DNA from: Giardia muris
Taxonomy: Eukaryota > Fornicata > Diplomonadida > Hexamitidae
Assembly (NCBI GenBank): GCA_006247105.1
Contig: CM016926.1
Location: 1,488,001-1,552,000, forward strand
Reading direction: 5' to 3'
DNA length: 64,000 bases
Shown piece by piece: positions 37,028-46,547 of the stretch. The first letter of the stretch is position 1. Each line of letters begins with the position of its first letter. The position numbers were made by a program, and so were the translations under genes. Below the pieces are notes generated by a model, which did no database searches, was not told the DNA's origin, and was given only the letters and a program-made list of their open reading frames with translations.

Positions 37028-40000
37028 TTAGACGAAGAGGGCTCGCATGACGGCAAAGATCTTCAGGCGGATGTCACGGCTGCTATCGAGGATGAGGTCA
37101 GTGCATTGCTCGAAGATCTGGCGTCTCCGAGGCTCGACTTGTGCCCGTGACATCCCAGAAAGACATGTGAGGGCACTTACCACCATTATGCGGTAAGAAT
37201 CCAGGCGACCAGGGTCGGTCGGTGGGTCTGAACGGCCTTGGGCTTCTGGCAGCTCACGGTAACATACAAGTGTGTTCGAGATACGATCTAGGAGCTGATC
37301 GCATACCACCGCGTCTCCAACCATATGGGAACCGGCGGTGAACATCCCCGAGAGGAGGATGTAGTCCTCCCTGCCATTGAGAAGCTTGAGCCGTTGGATA
37401 CTTGTGAAATGCTCGAAGAGAGTGAGGATCTCGGTGCGAAGCATCTCAAGAATTGGAGGTGTAAGGCCTACAGCAGAAGCCTCACGAAAGATGCGTTGAT
37501 AGGCTTGACAAGGAATACTAAGAAGATGACAGAAATAGTCGAAGAGCTGGATGTACGTCTTATGCCCTTCTCCCGAAGGAGCAGGCACATCACTGGAGGG
37601 GGTATCTGAGCAAATATTTTCTGGTTGAAAAGTAGGAGAGCTTTGATTCGGATCTGTCGAATCTGTAACGGGCGAGGGCGTCGTAGTGAGTTCTATCCAT
37701 GCTGGAATTACACTGATACAAGCTCGTAGAGATGGGAAAACATCCTCTAAGCGCTGGTACCCTAATCCCCGTGTGAATTCCAGGAGGCCATTAGATGTTG
37801 GAGACGACTTGATCGACTTGGTATTGGATAATGGGGCGCTCAAGACTGAATCAGAGATGAGTACAAGGTTTGTCTCGGACTCGAACAAGGTCAAGAATAT
37901 CTCAAACAGATATGTTACGAAGAGTTTCATCGTGACTAGAAACTCACGGCTCAGACGCGGTTCGAGTAAGTAAATCAGACCATTGAGAAGGACGTCCTTC
38001 AGGATTGGGGCGGAGTTTGTATGGAGAAGTAATGGAAGACACATGTCGAATGGAGTATGGCATAAGCACTCATCAAAGGCGCAGCATGCACCGCCCTGAG
38101 AGCAGGGTATAAGGTAACAGAAACGATCTGCCATTCCATGCAGGCGTTCCGCATACTCGGCATATTGCGAGCAAGAAGCCTTTTGCATCACTGAGTTATG
38201 GGTCTGGGTAAGAGCCCCTGGCATCGAGCGAATGACCCCATGGATGAGGATATAATGGATCAGGTCCCACCGATCCACCAGTCCTTCCAATTCCGACGTC
38301 ACAGTAAATGCTCGCATGATGATCTCTGAATAAAGCCGAATGCCAAGCTCATGCATCTGACGATCTGTACTTAAGGAGCATTGGGTCAATAGCCCAACAC
38401 CTCCGGCGAAGTAGCGGACATATGGGTTCTCTGAAAGGGGGACTCCAGAATAGCAAACGATCCCGCGTTCTTGACTCTCCTCCGCACCAAAGGAGGCCCG
38501 CATCAACCCATAGGACTGCTCGAGAAGGACCTTCAAACTCCTCATCGCTTGCTCCCCAATCCGTGGGGCACTAGTCTGCAACGCCAAGGCGGCAAGAACT
38601 TGCAAGCACGCTGGAAGGATTTCATTTAACACCTTCAACGCCTCTAAAAGGCGAGCGGAGATGTTATCGCAACGCGAAAGAGTATAAACTACCATGTCAT
38701 TCTTCGAATCCTCAGCCGTGACGGAATTGGCATACTTGATGATATGTGACGTGACAGACGCAAACATGATGAGGCTTGCAGGGGCAAGCGAAACCGTTGG
38801 TGGACTCACATATGAGACCAAAAGCTCTTCGATAAAGCTTAAGACCTTATCAGCAACCTCAAGAGAGTCGAGACCCTCGACAATTGTCACTAATGGTTGT
38901 ATAAGATTGCGTTGGAAATGCTGTTCGGGATCGGTTTGCTCTCTTGAAGAAGGGACTACTGACGCCACGTCAGAGGCCAGTCCCACTTGTGTAGATTCTG
39001 TTATTTCACGAGTCATCGAGGCCGGGTCGATGGATTGGGTCTGCCTTCGACGAGTCGTAATACGTAGGTAGTACTGCCGTAGAATATCGCAATAATAATC
39101 CAGAAGGAGTTGCTCGGTCTCTGGATCGCAATGACGGCCGTACATCTCCGAGGAGACGATGAAAACGCGCCGGAACCGGTCCGAAGACCTTTCGAGCACA
39201 CTCTGCAAAATGTTCGTCCCTCTTCGGACATAATAAATCCAACCTTGCTCAAGATCGCTCACGTCTGCGTCAAGGGCTCGTGCATTCAGGAATCGCATCA
39301 CGCCTCCAAGCTCCTCACTCGATAGCCCGGAAAGCTTACTGTAAACCTGACTGATCATCTGGCTCCCTACAAGCATACGAATGAAGTACAGGTTCTCCGC
39401 CTCAAGGACATCGCAGCCCAACGTCGTAGCAATCCGTCCACAATCCTGCTGGATGCGAGCGGAAGGCTGAGCGAGGTCATCACGCTTCTTCTGAGAGGGA
39501 TCAACTGGCCAGCTTGGAAGGAGACAACGATCACCACCATCGATATAGTAGTCCAGTCGGACCAGAAGCTCGAGGTAATGCGCCCACGCCTCTCCCCCGG
39601 TTAGTTTTCCGACGTACCAATTGAGTGGGAGTCGGAAAAGAACAGAGGAGGGGGTGAGTGCATCGACCGGGAGTTCGGCAAGATTGGGAGTGCAATATGG
39701 CTGGAGCCGGAGCGGATCAATTAGGTAGGGCTTTTGCCGACTAGTATCCTCAACAGTGCGTATGAACTCGACAACGCGAAGCGCCATGAGCGCCCTAATG
39801 TATCCGGCATCGACTTGCGTCCCTTGCTGCGGTAAGGCCCCAGTAATGGCAAGTGTGTGGCTGCTCTCATGACGGGTGTCATGGTGAGATAAACTATGCT
39901 CGGCTGAAGGGTCACCAGTAGTTTGAAAGGTCGTTAATGGAGGTAGGTGTGAAAGACCAGTGATCCTAACCAGATCCTTAACGATCGATGCGACGATTGC

Positions 40001-43000
40001 TCGGGTATGCCTGAACTCCACATTATGAAGGAAGGCCAAGTGTAGGAACAGAGAGCGAATGACCCATTGGACCTTGGTCACATCCATAGGCTTACAGGGG
40101 AAGTCGGCTAGGACCTGGATCAGGGCGGCGGGGACTGAGGCCCCCGTTTTGAAGGTCAAAGACTCAATAAACATGATATAGTACCGGTCCTTGACGATCT
40201 GAAGCGACGGCATCGGGCGAGGGTCGGATACGACCTCCTTCAAGTAGTCCCGGACGCTGTAGCAAAGCCTCGTGGGATACCACTCGTGCTTGTACCCGAT
40301 GATGTTGAGTGTGGGATCCTTCGACTTCGGGGTCGGTAAGTTGCCTCGGATGACAGTCCCGTCGAGAAGGGTCATCGAGCCCCCAGGGACATAGAGATGT
40401 TTGTCAAGGATAGCCACCAAGTTCCGGGTGTTGTCGATTGATCCCAATGAAAAGGGTCTGGCCCGAATGCTGTCGTATAGGTCTTGAAGGAATTTATCGG
40501 TCAGCTGCTGGCCCGTATCGATCCGCTTCGTGTTCTCAACAAAGTCCTCCTTGGACATACGCTTGTCACGCACCGAGCTACTATGCTGATCGGTGTTGAG
40601 CATGATGGTCGCGAACATGACTCCATGACAGAGCTTATGATCACGTATACGAGCCCCCTTACAAGTTACGTACGCATAAGATGCGAATAGGATGATACGA
40701 TCAATGGCCTGTGCTTCCCCACCGATCTTGAAGTGCCCAAGAAAGTCCCGCAGGGCTTCCTCAATGGGGAAGTCATCCGCATATTCTCCCTCGTCCCAAC
40801 GCTTTGTAAAGAGTGCACCATAGCTCAGGAGAACTGAGAGGTTGTTGACCGCATCATGGCCAAGAATCTCTCCAATCACATCCTTGGGGATCCCGATCTG
40901 GATGAGCGGGTTCTCTGTCGCATGCTTGAAAAGAAAGCGAGCAATGGCGTCATAGTGTGCATCGGAATTAACGTACTGAGCCTTATGCTTCTTGATCTGG
41001 TATATATAGAGAATCCATTGCTCCTCAAAGGTTCTCCGCCGGCCCTTGAAGTGGATGGTCGGGTCCTCGACATATTCTGGAGTTGTCGCCTGCTGAAGCG
41101 GGGGGAGCTGCCCGTTCTTCTCGAAGTACTCGACCCCCTTCTCGAGCTTCTTATCGAAGAGCGCGAATCCGCGCTCGAAGATGCGCTTGCTATTATGACC
41201 ACTATAAATCTTGGAGATGTCTCCGTTCTCATAGGCGCCCTCGAACAGCCGGGCATAGATCTCCTTGGTCTTCTCTGAGCCACAGATGACCCGCTCATAA
41301 TGCACCACGGTCTTGGTGATGGAGGAGTATTGTTGGAAGTGGATGAGTGCGGCCTCCGCGGCCGCGACCCGACTCAACGCATATACCGCCGCGTCGATGC
41401 AGCTACCAAGGACGATCTCGCGTGGAGCCGCAAAGTTGACGCTATGGCACACGTCATACATGTCGACTCCAAGAAAACTGGCATAACAAAGCAGGTTCGG
41501 GACAAAGTCGGAGCTGGTGGCATCAAGCTCGATCACCTCGTCAGACTTTGAGGCATCATGGTCCGCCGCCTGAACAGAGCTAGCATGTTGATGACCCTTT
41601 GGTAGTTCGTTAGCACTCCTCCCAGCCTTTGGATAATAATTTCCGAGATAATCAGCACAAATGAAATGGAAGAGCTTATGGAGAAAGAGGGGATAGGAGT
41701 CTGTCATGGAGATCACATGGAACCCTCGGTCTATCTGGAAGGTGGGGTCTAGGAAGTCATGGGGGGTCCCTTTGAGGTATGCGTAGCCTTGAGTGTAAAA
41801 CTTGTTTGTATTACTCCCCGCATCTCGCAAGTACTCTAGGACCGCACAGAGAGTCTGCTCGACTAGGTTTGCCGAGGCGGGGTCGCAGTCGAAGGTAACA
41901 AAGAGGTCGAGCATCATGTTCATCGGCCGCGGACACAGAAGCTTAAGGTACTCATAATCATTGATGTCGAGGAGCTGGGAGTCTGGATAGGCATGCCTGA
42001 CGATTCCGGCCTCGAGCTCCCGCAACCCGAAGATCAGGCCTTGTACGGGGACGTCGCAGCTAAAAAGGCGTCCAATATGTGCAAGGAGCGAGGTGCGGAA
42101 TTCGCCGCAAGGAAGCTCGGGGACTAGCAAGATATGGAACAGATACTTCCGGAAGTAATCGTAGACGAAGTTCAGGGGTGCGTGCTTATAATAGACGCGA
42201 AGGATGAGCTCGACGGACGCGAAGGAGAGGGTGACGATGCTGGGAGAGAACATGTGAGCTATGATAAAGCGTCTTGTGAGCGTCTCGAAAAGAGGCCCGA
42301 GAATGATGGTTTTTATATAATCAGTCATGTAGTAGTAGTTTGAAGATACAAGGAGGAGGTATAAAGTGACGTTTGCGGCTTCGTGGAGGCTCATACAACG
42401 CGTCTCCTGGTATGGGGTGGTCTCCAAGTTCACCTCGAAGACGGAGTGTAAGGAAGCTTTCGTGCTCGTCATGATTGCCGGAGATATGGAAGGTTCCACG
42501 CTGAGCGCCTCCATCATTTGCCTTATGAACGAGAGTAACATAGCAAGTGTCTCAAGTGGTGCTCCGACAACTCCTTCTAGGACCGGCCCGGGTTCCTTCT
42601 CAAGCCGTGTCATACTAACGAAATAGTTCAATCGTAAGATGCAACGTGTGAGGACGAGGGGGACGTCGGGAACTTCCGGACAGGTCAGTAGGATTAACAG
42701 AGTCTTGATACATGTCATGTACCCCACTCCGAAGAGATTACAGGAGCCAAGACAGAGCTTTTCGGAAAGACTCGTCATGCAACTGAAAACGGCCGGGGAC
42801 CGCTGGGTACCTGCCGTTAGGAGGCGCCACATGAGAGTGACCACATAGTCAGCGAGGGACCCGTCAGGAGAGACCGCATCGCGCAGGGTCCGAACATCAA
42901 ATGCTGCAAAACAGTCATTATCCAACGCGAAGTGCTCGAAGGTGGACAGTCCTGCGATGACAGTCGTGTCGGGCATAGCCGGGGAAACCAGCTGGCCCGC

Positions 43001-43192
43001 CGCCGAAAAGACGTTAGCGAGCGTTTCGACAGAAACAGATACTGTATCTGCCTTGGATTGCGTCACCACCTTCTCCAGCTCGGTCGCCGCGAGCTCGGCC
43101 AGGTGAGTCTCCTCGCGGGCTCGGTCGCGGCCCTCACGCAGGCTGCGCACCGCCTTCACGAGGGTTGCCCGGTTCATACGAAGAGCTACCAT
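37028..43192 (-). CDS. large Sec7-domain Arf GEF (GBF/BIG class)
   Basis: At 2054 residues this is the largest gene here. The Sec7 domain is at about 720-920, with FKIGGEAQAIDRIILFASY carrying the catalytic glutamic finger, Glu826, and MLNTDQHSSSVRDKRMSKEDF downstream. Helical DCB/HUS-type sequence lies before it and long HDS-like HEAT segments after it, as in GBF1 and BIG. Such GEFs load GTP on Arf at Golgi or post-Golgi membranes to recruit coats; Giardia has no classical Golgi, so encystation vesicles or ER exit are likely sites. The ATG at 43192 follows ATCAATTAA and is 7 bp from the opposite-strand ATG at 43200. An internal ATG at 43177 is the alternative start. Confidence 0.92.
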   Translation of the reverse strand: MVALRMNRATLVKAVRSLREGRDRAREETHLAELAATELEKVVTQSKADTVSVSVETLANVFSAAGQLVSPAMPDTTVIAGLSTFEHFALDNDCFAAFDVRTLRDAVSPDGSLADYVVTLMWRLLTAGTQRSPAVFSCMTSLSEKLCLGSCNLFGVGYMTCIKTLLILLTCPEVPDVPLVLTRCILRLNYFVSMTRLEKEPGPVLEGVVGAPLETLAMLLSFIRQMMEALSVEPSISPAIMTSTKASLHSVFEVNLETTPYQETRCMSLHEAANVTLYLLLVSSNYYYMTDYIKTIILGPLFETLTRRFIIAHMFSPSIVTLSFASVELILRVYYKHAPLNFVYDYFRKYLFHILLVPELPCGEFRTSLLAHIGRLFSCDVPVQGLIFGLRELEAGIVRHAYPDSQLLDINDYEYLKLLCPRPMNMMLDLFVTFDCDPASANLVEQTLCAVLEYLRDAGSNTNKFYTQGYAYLKGTPHDFLDPTFQIDRGFHVISMTDSYPLFLHKLFHFICADYLGNYYPKAGRSANELPKGHQHASSVQAADHDASKSDEVIELDATSSDFVPNLLCYASFLGVDMYDVCHSVNFAAPREIVLGSCIDAAVYALSRVAAAEAALIHFQQYSSITKTVVHYERVICGSEKTKEIYARLFEGAYENGDISKIYSGHNSKRIFERGFALFDKKLEKGVEYFEKNGQLPPLQQATTPEYVEDPTIHFKGRRRTFEEQWILYIYQIKKHKAQYVNSDAHYDAIARFLFKHATENPLIQIGIPKDVIGEILGHDAVNNLSVLLSYGALFTKRWDEGEYADDFPIEEALRDFLGHFKIGGEAQAIDRIILFASYAYVTCKGARIRDHKLCHGVMFATIMLNTDQHSSSVRDKRMSKEDFVENTKRIDTGQQLTDKFLQDLYDSIRARPFSLGSIDNTRNLVAILDKHLYVPGGSMTLLDGTVIRGNLPTPKSKDPTLNIIGYKHEWYPTRLCYSVRDYLKEVVSDPRPMPSLQIVKDRYYIMFIESLTFKTGASVPAALIQVLADFPCKPMDVTKVQWVIRSLFLHLAFLHNVEFRHTRAIVASIVKDLVRITGLSHLPPLTTFQTTGDPSAEHSLSHHDTRHESSHTLAITGALPQQGTQVDAGYIRALMALRVVEFIRTVEDTSRQKPYLIDPLRLQPYCTPNLAELPVDALTPSSVLFRLPLNWYVGKLTGGEAWAHYLELLVRLDYYIDGGDRCLLPSWPVDPSQKKRDDLAQPSARIQQDCGRIATTLGCDVLEAENLYFIRMLVGSQMISQVYSKLSGLSSEELGGVMRFLNARALDADVSDLEQGWIYYVRRGTNILQSVLERSSDRFRRVFIVSSEMYGRHCDPETEQLLLDYYCDILRQYYLRITTRRRQTQSIDPASMTREITESTQVGLASDVASVVPSSREQTDPEQHFQRNLIQPLVTIVEGLDSLEVADKVLSFIEELLVSYVSPPTVSLAPASLIMFASVTSHIIKYANSVTAEDSKNDMVVYTLSRCDNISARLLEALKVLNEILPACLQVLAALALQTSAPRIGEQAMRSLKVLLEQSYGLMRASFGAEESQERGIVCYSGVPLSENPYVRYFAGGVGLLTQCSLSTDRQMHELGIRLYSEIIMRAFTVTSELEGLVDRWDLIHYILIHGVIRSMPGALTQTHNSVMQKASCSQYAEYAERLHGMADRFCYLIPCSQGGACCAFDECLCHTPFDMCLPLLLHTNSAPILKDVLLNGLIYLLEPRLSREFLVTMKLFVTYLFEIFLTLFESETNLVLISDSVLSAPLSNTKSIKSSPTSNGLLEFTRGLGYQRLEDVFPSLRACISVIPAWIELTTTPSPVTDSTDPNQSSPTFQPENICSDTPSSDVPAPSGEGHKTYIQLFDYFCHLLSIPCQAYQRIFREASAVGLTPPILEMLRTEILTLFEHFTSIQRLKLLNGREDYILLSGMFTAGSHMVGDAVVCDQLLDRISNTLVCYRELPEAQGRSDPPTDPGRLDSYRIMVVSALTCLSGMSRAQVEPRRRQIFEQCTDLILDSSRDIRLKIFAVMRALFV

Positions 43193-43199
43193 TTAATTG
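43193..43199. promoter_or_regulatory. 7-bp bidirectional initiator
   Basis: TTAATTG is the only sequence between the Sec7 ATG (minus) and the coiled-coil ATG (plus). With the start codons, the region CATTTAATTGATG is close to palindromic, so one AT-rich element may set both starts. Confidence 0.6.
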
Positions 43200-44219
43200 A
43201 TGTCGGATTTGATAGGTGATATAGTAGCAAAGAACAGCGCAGACGACATCCTCCGCGACCAGTACCTTACGCTCAAAGATGAGTATGGGCGCCTGCACCA
43301 GGAGCACGAGCTATTGGCGCGTCGTGCGGCAGCACTCGAAGCTGACTTACAGGATCTCCAAGGGAATTATGAGCGCACCGCGGCAGCACTCGAGGAGCGT
43401 GAGCAGCAGGTTGAAAGCCTTGTCTCCGAACTACGAGAGTCTGACGCAATCATGCTGGAGTTGAAGGATCGGCATGACTCTCTTGAAGAGATCAACGATA
43501 GGCTCGTGGCGGAGAATAGACGGCTTGACGCGGATAACAAGCAACACAAGCAGCGTGCCTTCGAGCTGGAGGGGGAACTCGAGCGCCTTCGAGAGAATGC
43601 GGAGCTTCAAGATCGAATGGCTCAACGACAAGAGGATACCATAACGAAGCTTCGTTTACGCCTTAACATCCAGGAGGCCGATAATGAGGAACTCTCCGTC
43701 CGGGCAGTCGAGAGCGAGCAAGCCCGACGAGTCTATCAAACCGAATACATCCGTACTGCTATGTCGTCATTATGGGACCCAGCTGGTCGGACACGTCCCA
43801 AAGACCGTGCCCTTATTGAAGGAGTCATACAACCTTCAGCACCCGCCGTATCCTCTGTCACCACCAGTCTTCCTCTCATGTCTCGCCCCGTTTCAACCAC
43901 TGCCATCGTTCCCGCCTCGGATCCTGATGCTTTGAGTTATTCTGAACGACTCAACCAACTGACAGTTCTTACTGAAGCACCTTATCAAGCCCAATTGAAG
44001 AATCAATCCGTTACCAGCTTAGACTCGGCCTATGAACCAGGGACCTACGATCCAGATCGTTATGAACGTCGGAGACCTGGCCCCACCTCTGGTCTTCCAA
44101 TTGGAGGCGGCCTTGGGGTTAGCGCCACACATAGCCTAGCTCTACAGATGCTAGACACCTCCATGGACCTTGGGTCGCTACGTGGGGCTGGTGCTGGCTT
44201 CGGTGGATTCTACACCTAA
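43200..44219 (+). CDS. coiled-coil protein, 339 aa
   Basis: Residues 15-190 form one long coiled coil with clear heptads (LHQEHELLARRAAALEADLQ, and LELKDRHDSLEEINDRLVAE). The C-terminal 150 residues are Ser/Pro/Gly-rich and disordered, ending SLRGAGAGFGGFYT. An N-terminal ATG16/BICD-like coiled coil is not specific, so no family is named; a cytoskeletal, basal-body or vesicle-tether role is possible. The ATG at 43200 follows TTTAATTG and is shared, in opposite orientation, with the Sec7 gene only 7 bp away. The NOT4 gene begins 21 bp after the stop on the same strand. Confidence 0.82.
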   Translation: MSDLIGDIVAKNSADDILRDQYLTLKDEYGRLHQEHELLARRAAALEADLQDLQGNYERTAAALEEREQQVESLVSELRESDAIMLELKDRHDSLEEINDRLVAENRRLDADNKQHKQRAFELEGELERLRENAELQDRMAQRQEDTITKLRLRLNIQEADNEELSVRAVESEQARRVYQTEYIRTAMSSLWDPAGRTRPKDRALIEGVIQPSAPAVSSVTTSLPLMSRPVSTTAIVPASDPDALSYSERLNQLTVLTEAPYQAQLKNQSVTSLDSAYEPGTYDPDRYERRRPGPTSGLPIGGGLGVSATHSLALQMLDTSMDLGSLRGAGAGFGGFYT

Positions 44220-44240
44220 CCACTAAGACTGCCCCGAAAA

Positions 44241-45209
44241 ATGAACGATAACGGTTCCGATGGCACTGAGCTTTGTCCTCTCTGCTGTAACGAGTTAAAC
44301 TCCGAGGACGAGAGGCTATTCTTCCCGTGCCCCTGCAACTTCCAGGTCTGTGCGTTCTGTTTCGCTCGCATCCAAGACCGGGATTGTCCCCATTGCCGCA
44401 CACCCTATGCCAAAGGAAACTATCGGACACTGACTCCTGCGGAGTTTGCGGTGCAGTTCCCTCACAGAGTTCGGCGGCAACAGGCCGGAAAGCATACGGC
44501 TGCTCGTTCATCTGGGATGGATATCCTTTGTGCAACATCGATTCCTCGCTCGGAACTCCCACATGTTCGAGTACTCCAGACTAACCTCGTCTACGTGACC
44601 GGGGTGACTAACTCCCTCACAACTGACGAGCTCAAGTCTCCGCTCTTCTTCGGGCGTTATGGGCATATCACGAAGCTTGTGGCGAAGCCGGGACAGTATA
44701 CAAACCGGAGTACACAGGCTCTTTACATCACCTACACTCATAAGGAGAGTGCACACGAGTGCATCATATCTGCAACGGATACATACCTGGGCGGGCACTT
44801 ATTGAAATGCTCGTTTGGAACCACCAAGTTCTGTAACGCGTTTCTGGAGAATAGGACTTGTGTCAATAGAGAATGCATGTTCCTTCATGAGGTCCGACCG
44901 GATCAAGTGGTCTTCACCGAAAATGACATGTCCCATAAGAAGCGCTTCAATGAACAGACGCACCCTCGCGTGCCGAGCAATCGGATTACATACGCGGAGA
45001 ACCAGGGACAGTTGAATGGTCTCCCTCCTTCTTGGACCAAGGAGCAGTTCAAGAAGAGCTGTGCGAACTCCACAGCCAACGTCTCCGTGGAAGCCAGGAC
45101 ACGACGAGTACTCCCACAGGAGCTTCTGAATGCCTTCGCCCTCAAATTTTCATCGTTACAGATTGGGATGGTTCCCATCATGCTTCCCCCGGCACAAATG
45201 GCTCAATAG
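44241..45209 (+). CDS. NOT4: CCR4-NOT subunit NOT4, RING-RRM E3 ligase
   Basis: A 322-residue protein with the exact NOT4 layout. A C4C4 RING lies at residues 12-52 (Cys12, Cys15, Cys30, Cys32, Cys37, Cys40, Cys49, Cys52) with no histidine ligand, which is a hallmark of NOT4. An RRM follows at about 110-200 (NLVYVTGVTNSLTTDEL, YFxGxYG-type FFGRYGHITKLV), then a CCCH-like finger (CNAFLENRTCVNRECMFLHE) at about 200-220. NOT4 ubiquitylates stalled-ribosome and nascent-chain substrates and joins CCR4-NOT in mRNA decay. The ATG at 44241 follows GCCCCGAAAA. The C-terminal tail is shorter than in yeast (587 residues). It converges with an ankyrin gene 9 bp away. Confidence 0.94.
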   Translation: MNDNGSDGTELCPLCCNELNSEDERLFFPCPCNFQVCAFCFARIQDRDCPHCRTPYAKGNYRTLTPAEFAVQFPHRVRRQQAGKHTAARSSGMDILCATSIPRSELPHVRVLQTNLVYVTGVTNSLTTDELKSPLFFGRYGHITKLVAKPGQYTNRSTQALYITYTHKESAHECIISATDTYLGGHLLKCSFGTTKFCNAFLENRTCVNRECMFLHEVRPDQVVFTENDMSHKKRFNEQTHPRVPSNRITYAENQGQLNGLPPSWTKEQFKKSCANSTANVSVEARTRRVLPQELLNAFALKFSSLQIGMVPIMLPPAQMAQ

Positions 45210-45218
45210 TGTGTAGCA

Positions 45219-46403
45219 TCACAATGAATCAGGTCTTTTCTTTGTCCTTTCCCAGTCGTAATTGCGAATTAACTGTGCGCAATACAGGCAGCGTGCAGCA
45301 TCATTACTTCCCTCGCGTGCCGCGATCTCGGCGATATCCATTGGGAATTCATGGTTATAATTCTGGATATATGCCTCGAAGTTAAGAAGAAGTCGAATAC
45401 ACCCAACATGACCACCCCAAGCCGCATACATAAGTGCTGTCCAACCACGATCATCCTGAAGGCCAGCCTCGCCATCTTTCAGAAGGCTCACACAGTCATA
45501 ATGCCCATTCGAGGCAGCCCACATCAATGCGGTACGCCCATCGGCATCGCGGAAACCGATTTCATGAAGCCGCAACTTGACCAGGTCAGTCTGTCCAAGA
45601 CGAGCGGCGTCGATGAGCCCCATTTGTGGTGGTTTTTCAAGGCGTCGGCAACAAGGAGAAAGAATTGGTGCCACGGGGGTTGGAGGGAGTGGAACGGTTG
45701 GAGAAGGCGGTGAGATCAACAAATATGAGCTATTTGCTAAAGAGGTAGAAGTACTTGGAGTATCTGATGAGAGTATTACAATCTCAGGGTAGTGCGGTGC
45801 TGGTGGAGGCGCCTTTCGAAGGTAGAAGCTCTTCGTCTCATCCTTTAACAGTTGCACGACGTCAATAAACCCATCAGTGAGACGTTTGCCAGTAGAATCA
45901 TGTGCTTGGCAGGTGGCATACCAAAGAGCGCTATGGTCACCACAGTCTGTCATCCCACGCTCATATGGCATCAGCAATTGTATCACTTCTAGATGTCCTC
46001 GTGAGGCCGCTAACATGAGTGCTGTGATACCAGGTCCGAAGGTTATATGACCATCACACCAAGAAGTACGCGCAAGAGTCTGCATTCCTGCTTCACTTAG
46101 AAGCTCATGTACACAACTCAAGCGACCTGAATAGGCCGCATACATCAAGGCAGTGACCCCAAATCCTCCGTGGAAACAGCTCTCCCAACGCGCTAAGAGA
46201 CGAACACATTCAAGGCTCCCATGTTCGGCCGCATGTGAAAGGGCGGTACGCCCCTCCTCATCCTTCTCGCAGACCTTCTCTAGAGACCTCTTTGCAGCCT
46301 CAAGATCATTCGCGGCGGCGGCCGCCATCAATGGCGTATAGAACATTGTCTCCTCCCCAATTTGAAGTGGAACTTCATGATGCCGAATGATTGCCAATTT
46401 CAT
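45219..46403 (-). CDS. ankyrin-repeat protein (Protein 21.1 type)
   Basis: A 394-residue protein with two ankyrin arrays: TPLMAAAAANDLEAA, TALSHAAEHGSLECVRLL, TALMYAAYSGRLSCVHELL and TALMLAASRGHLEVIQLL in the first 160 residues, and TALMWAASNGHYDCVSLL and TALMYAAWGGHVGCIRLLL at about 285-350. A Pro/Ser/Thr linker (about 200-260) with STSLANSSYLLISPP joins them. It has no kinase or RING domain. This is the usual form of Giardia Protein 21.1, a lineage-expanded family of unknown role. The ATG at 46403 is used; the gene is divergent from RSPH4/6 with 144 bp between starts and converges on NOT4 with a 9-bp gap. Confidence 0.9.
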   Translation of the reverse strand: MKLAIIRHHEVPLQIGEETMFYTPLMAAAAANDLEAAKRSLEKVCEKDEEGRTALSHAAEHGSLECVRLLARWESCFHGGFGVTALMYAAYSGRLSCVHELLSEAGMQTLARTSWCDGHITFGPGITALMLAASRGHLEVIQLLMPYERGMTDCGDHSALWYATCQAHDSTGKRLTDGFIDVVQLLKDETKSFYLRKAPPPAPHYPEIVILSSDTPSTSTSLANSSYLLISPPSPTVPLPPTPVAPILSPCCRRLEKPPQMGLIDAARLGQTDLVKLRLHEIGFRDADGRTALMWAASNGHYDCVSLLKDGEAGLQDDRGWTALMYAAWGGHVGCIRLLLNFEAYIQNYNHEFPMDIAEIAAREGSNDAARCLYCAQLIRNYDWERTKKRPDSL

Positions 46404-46547
46404 CAAGCCTATTACTCCAAGAAGCTTTCAAGTAACACGTTGACTGACAGTCCTACCTTAAACCCAGCTATTCATTAGCATGAAAACCCAGAGAATGAGA
46501 TCAACGTCGATTGCCTTGTTCAGTATGATAGAAGCTCAAAAATACAA

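Noticed and set aside
44119..44562. 147-codon minus frame over the NOT4 start
   Set aside because: It covers the RING codons of NOT4 in antisense and has no own initiator.
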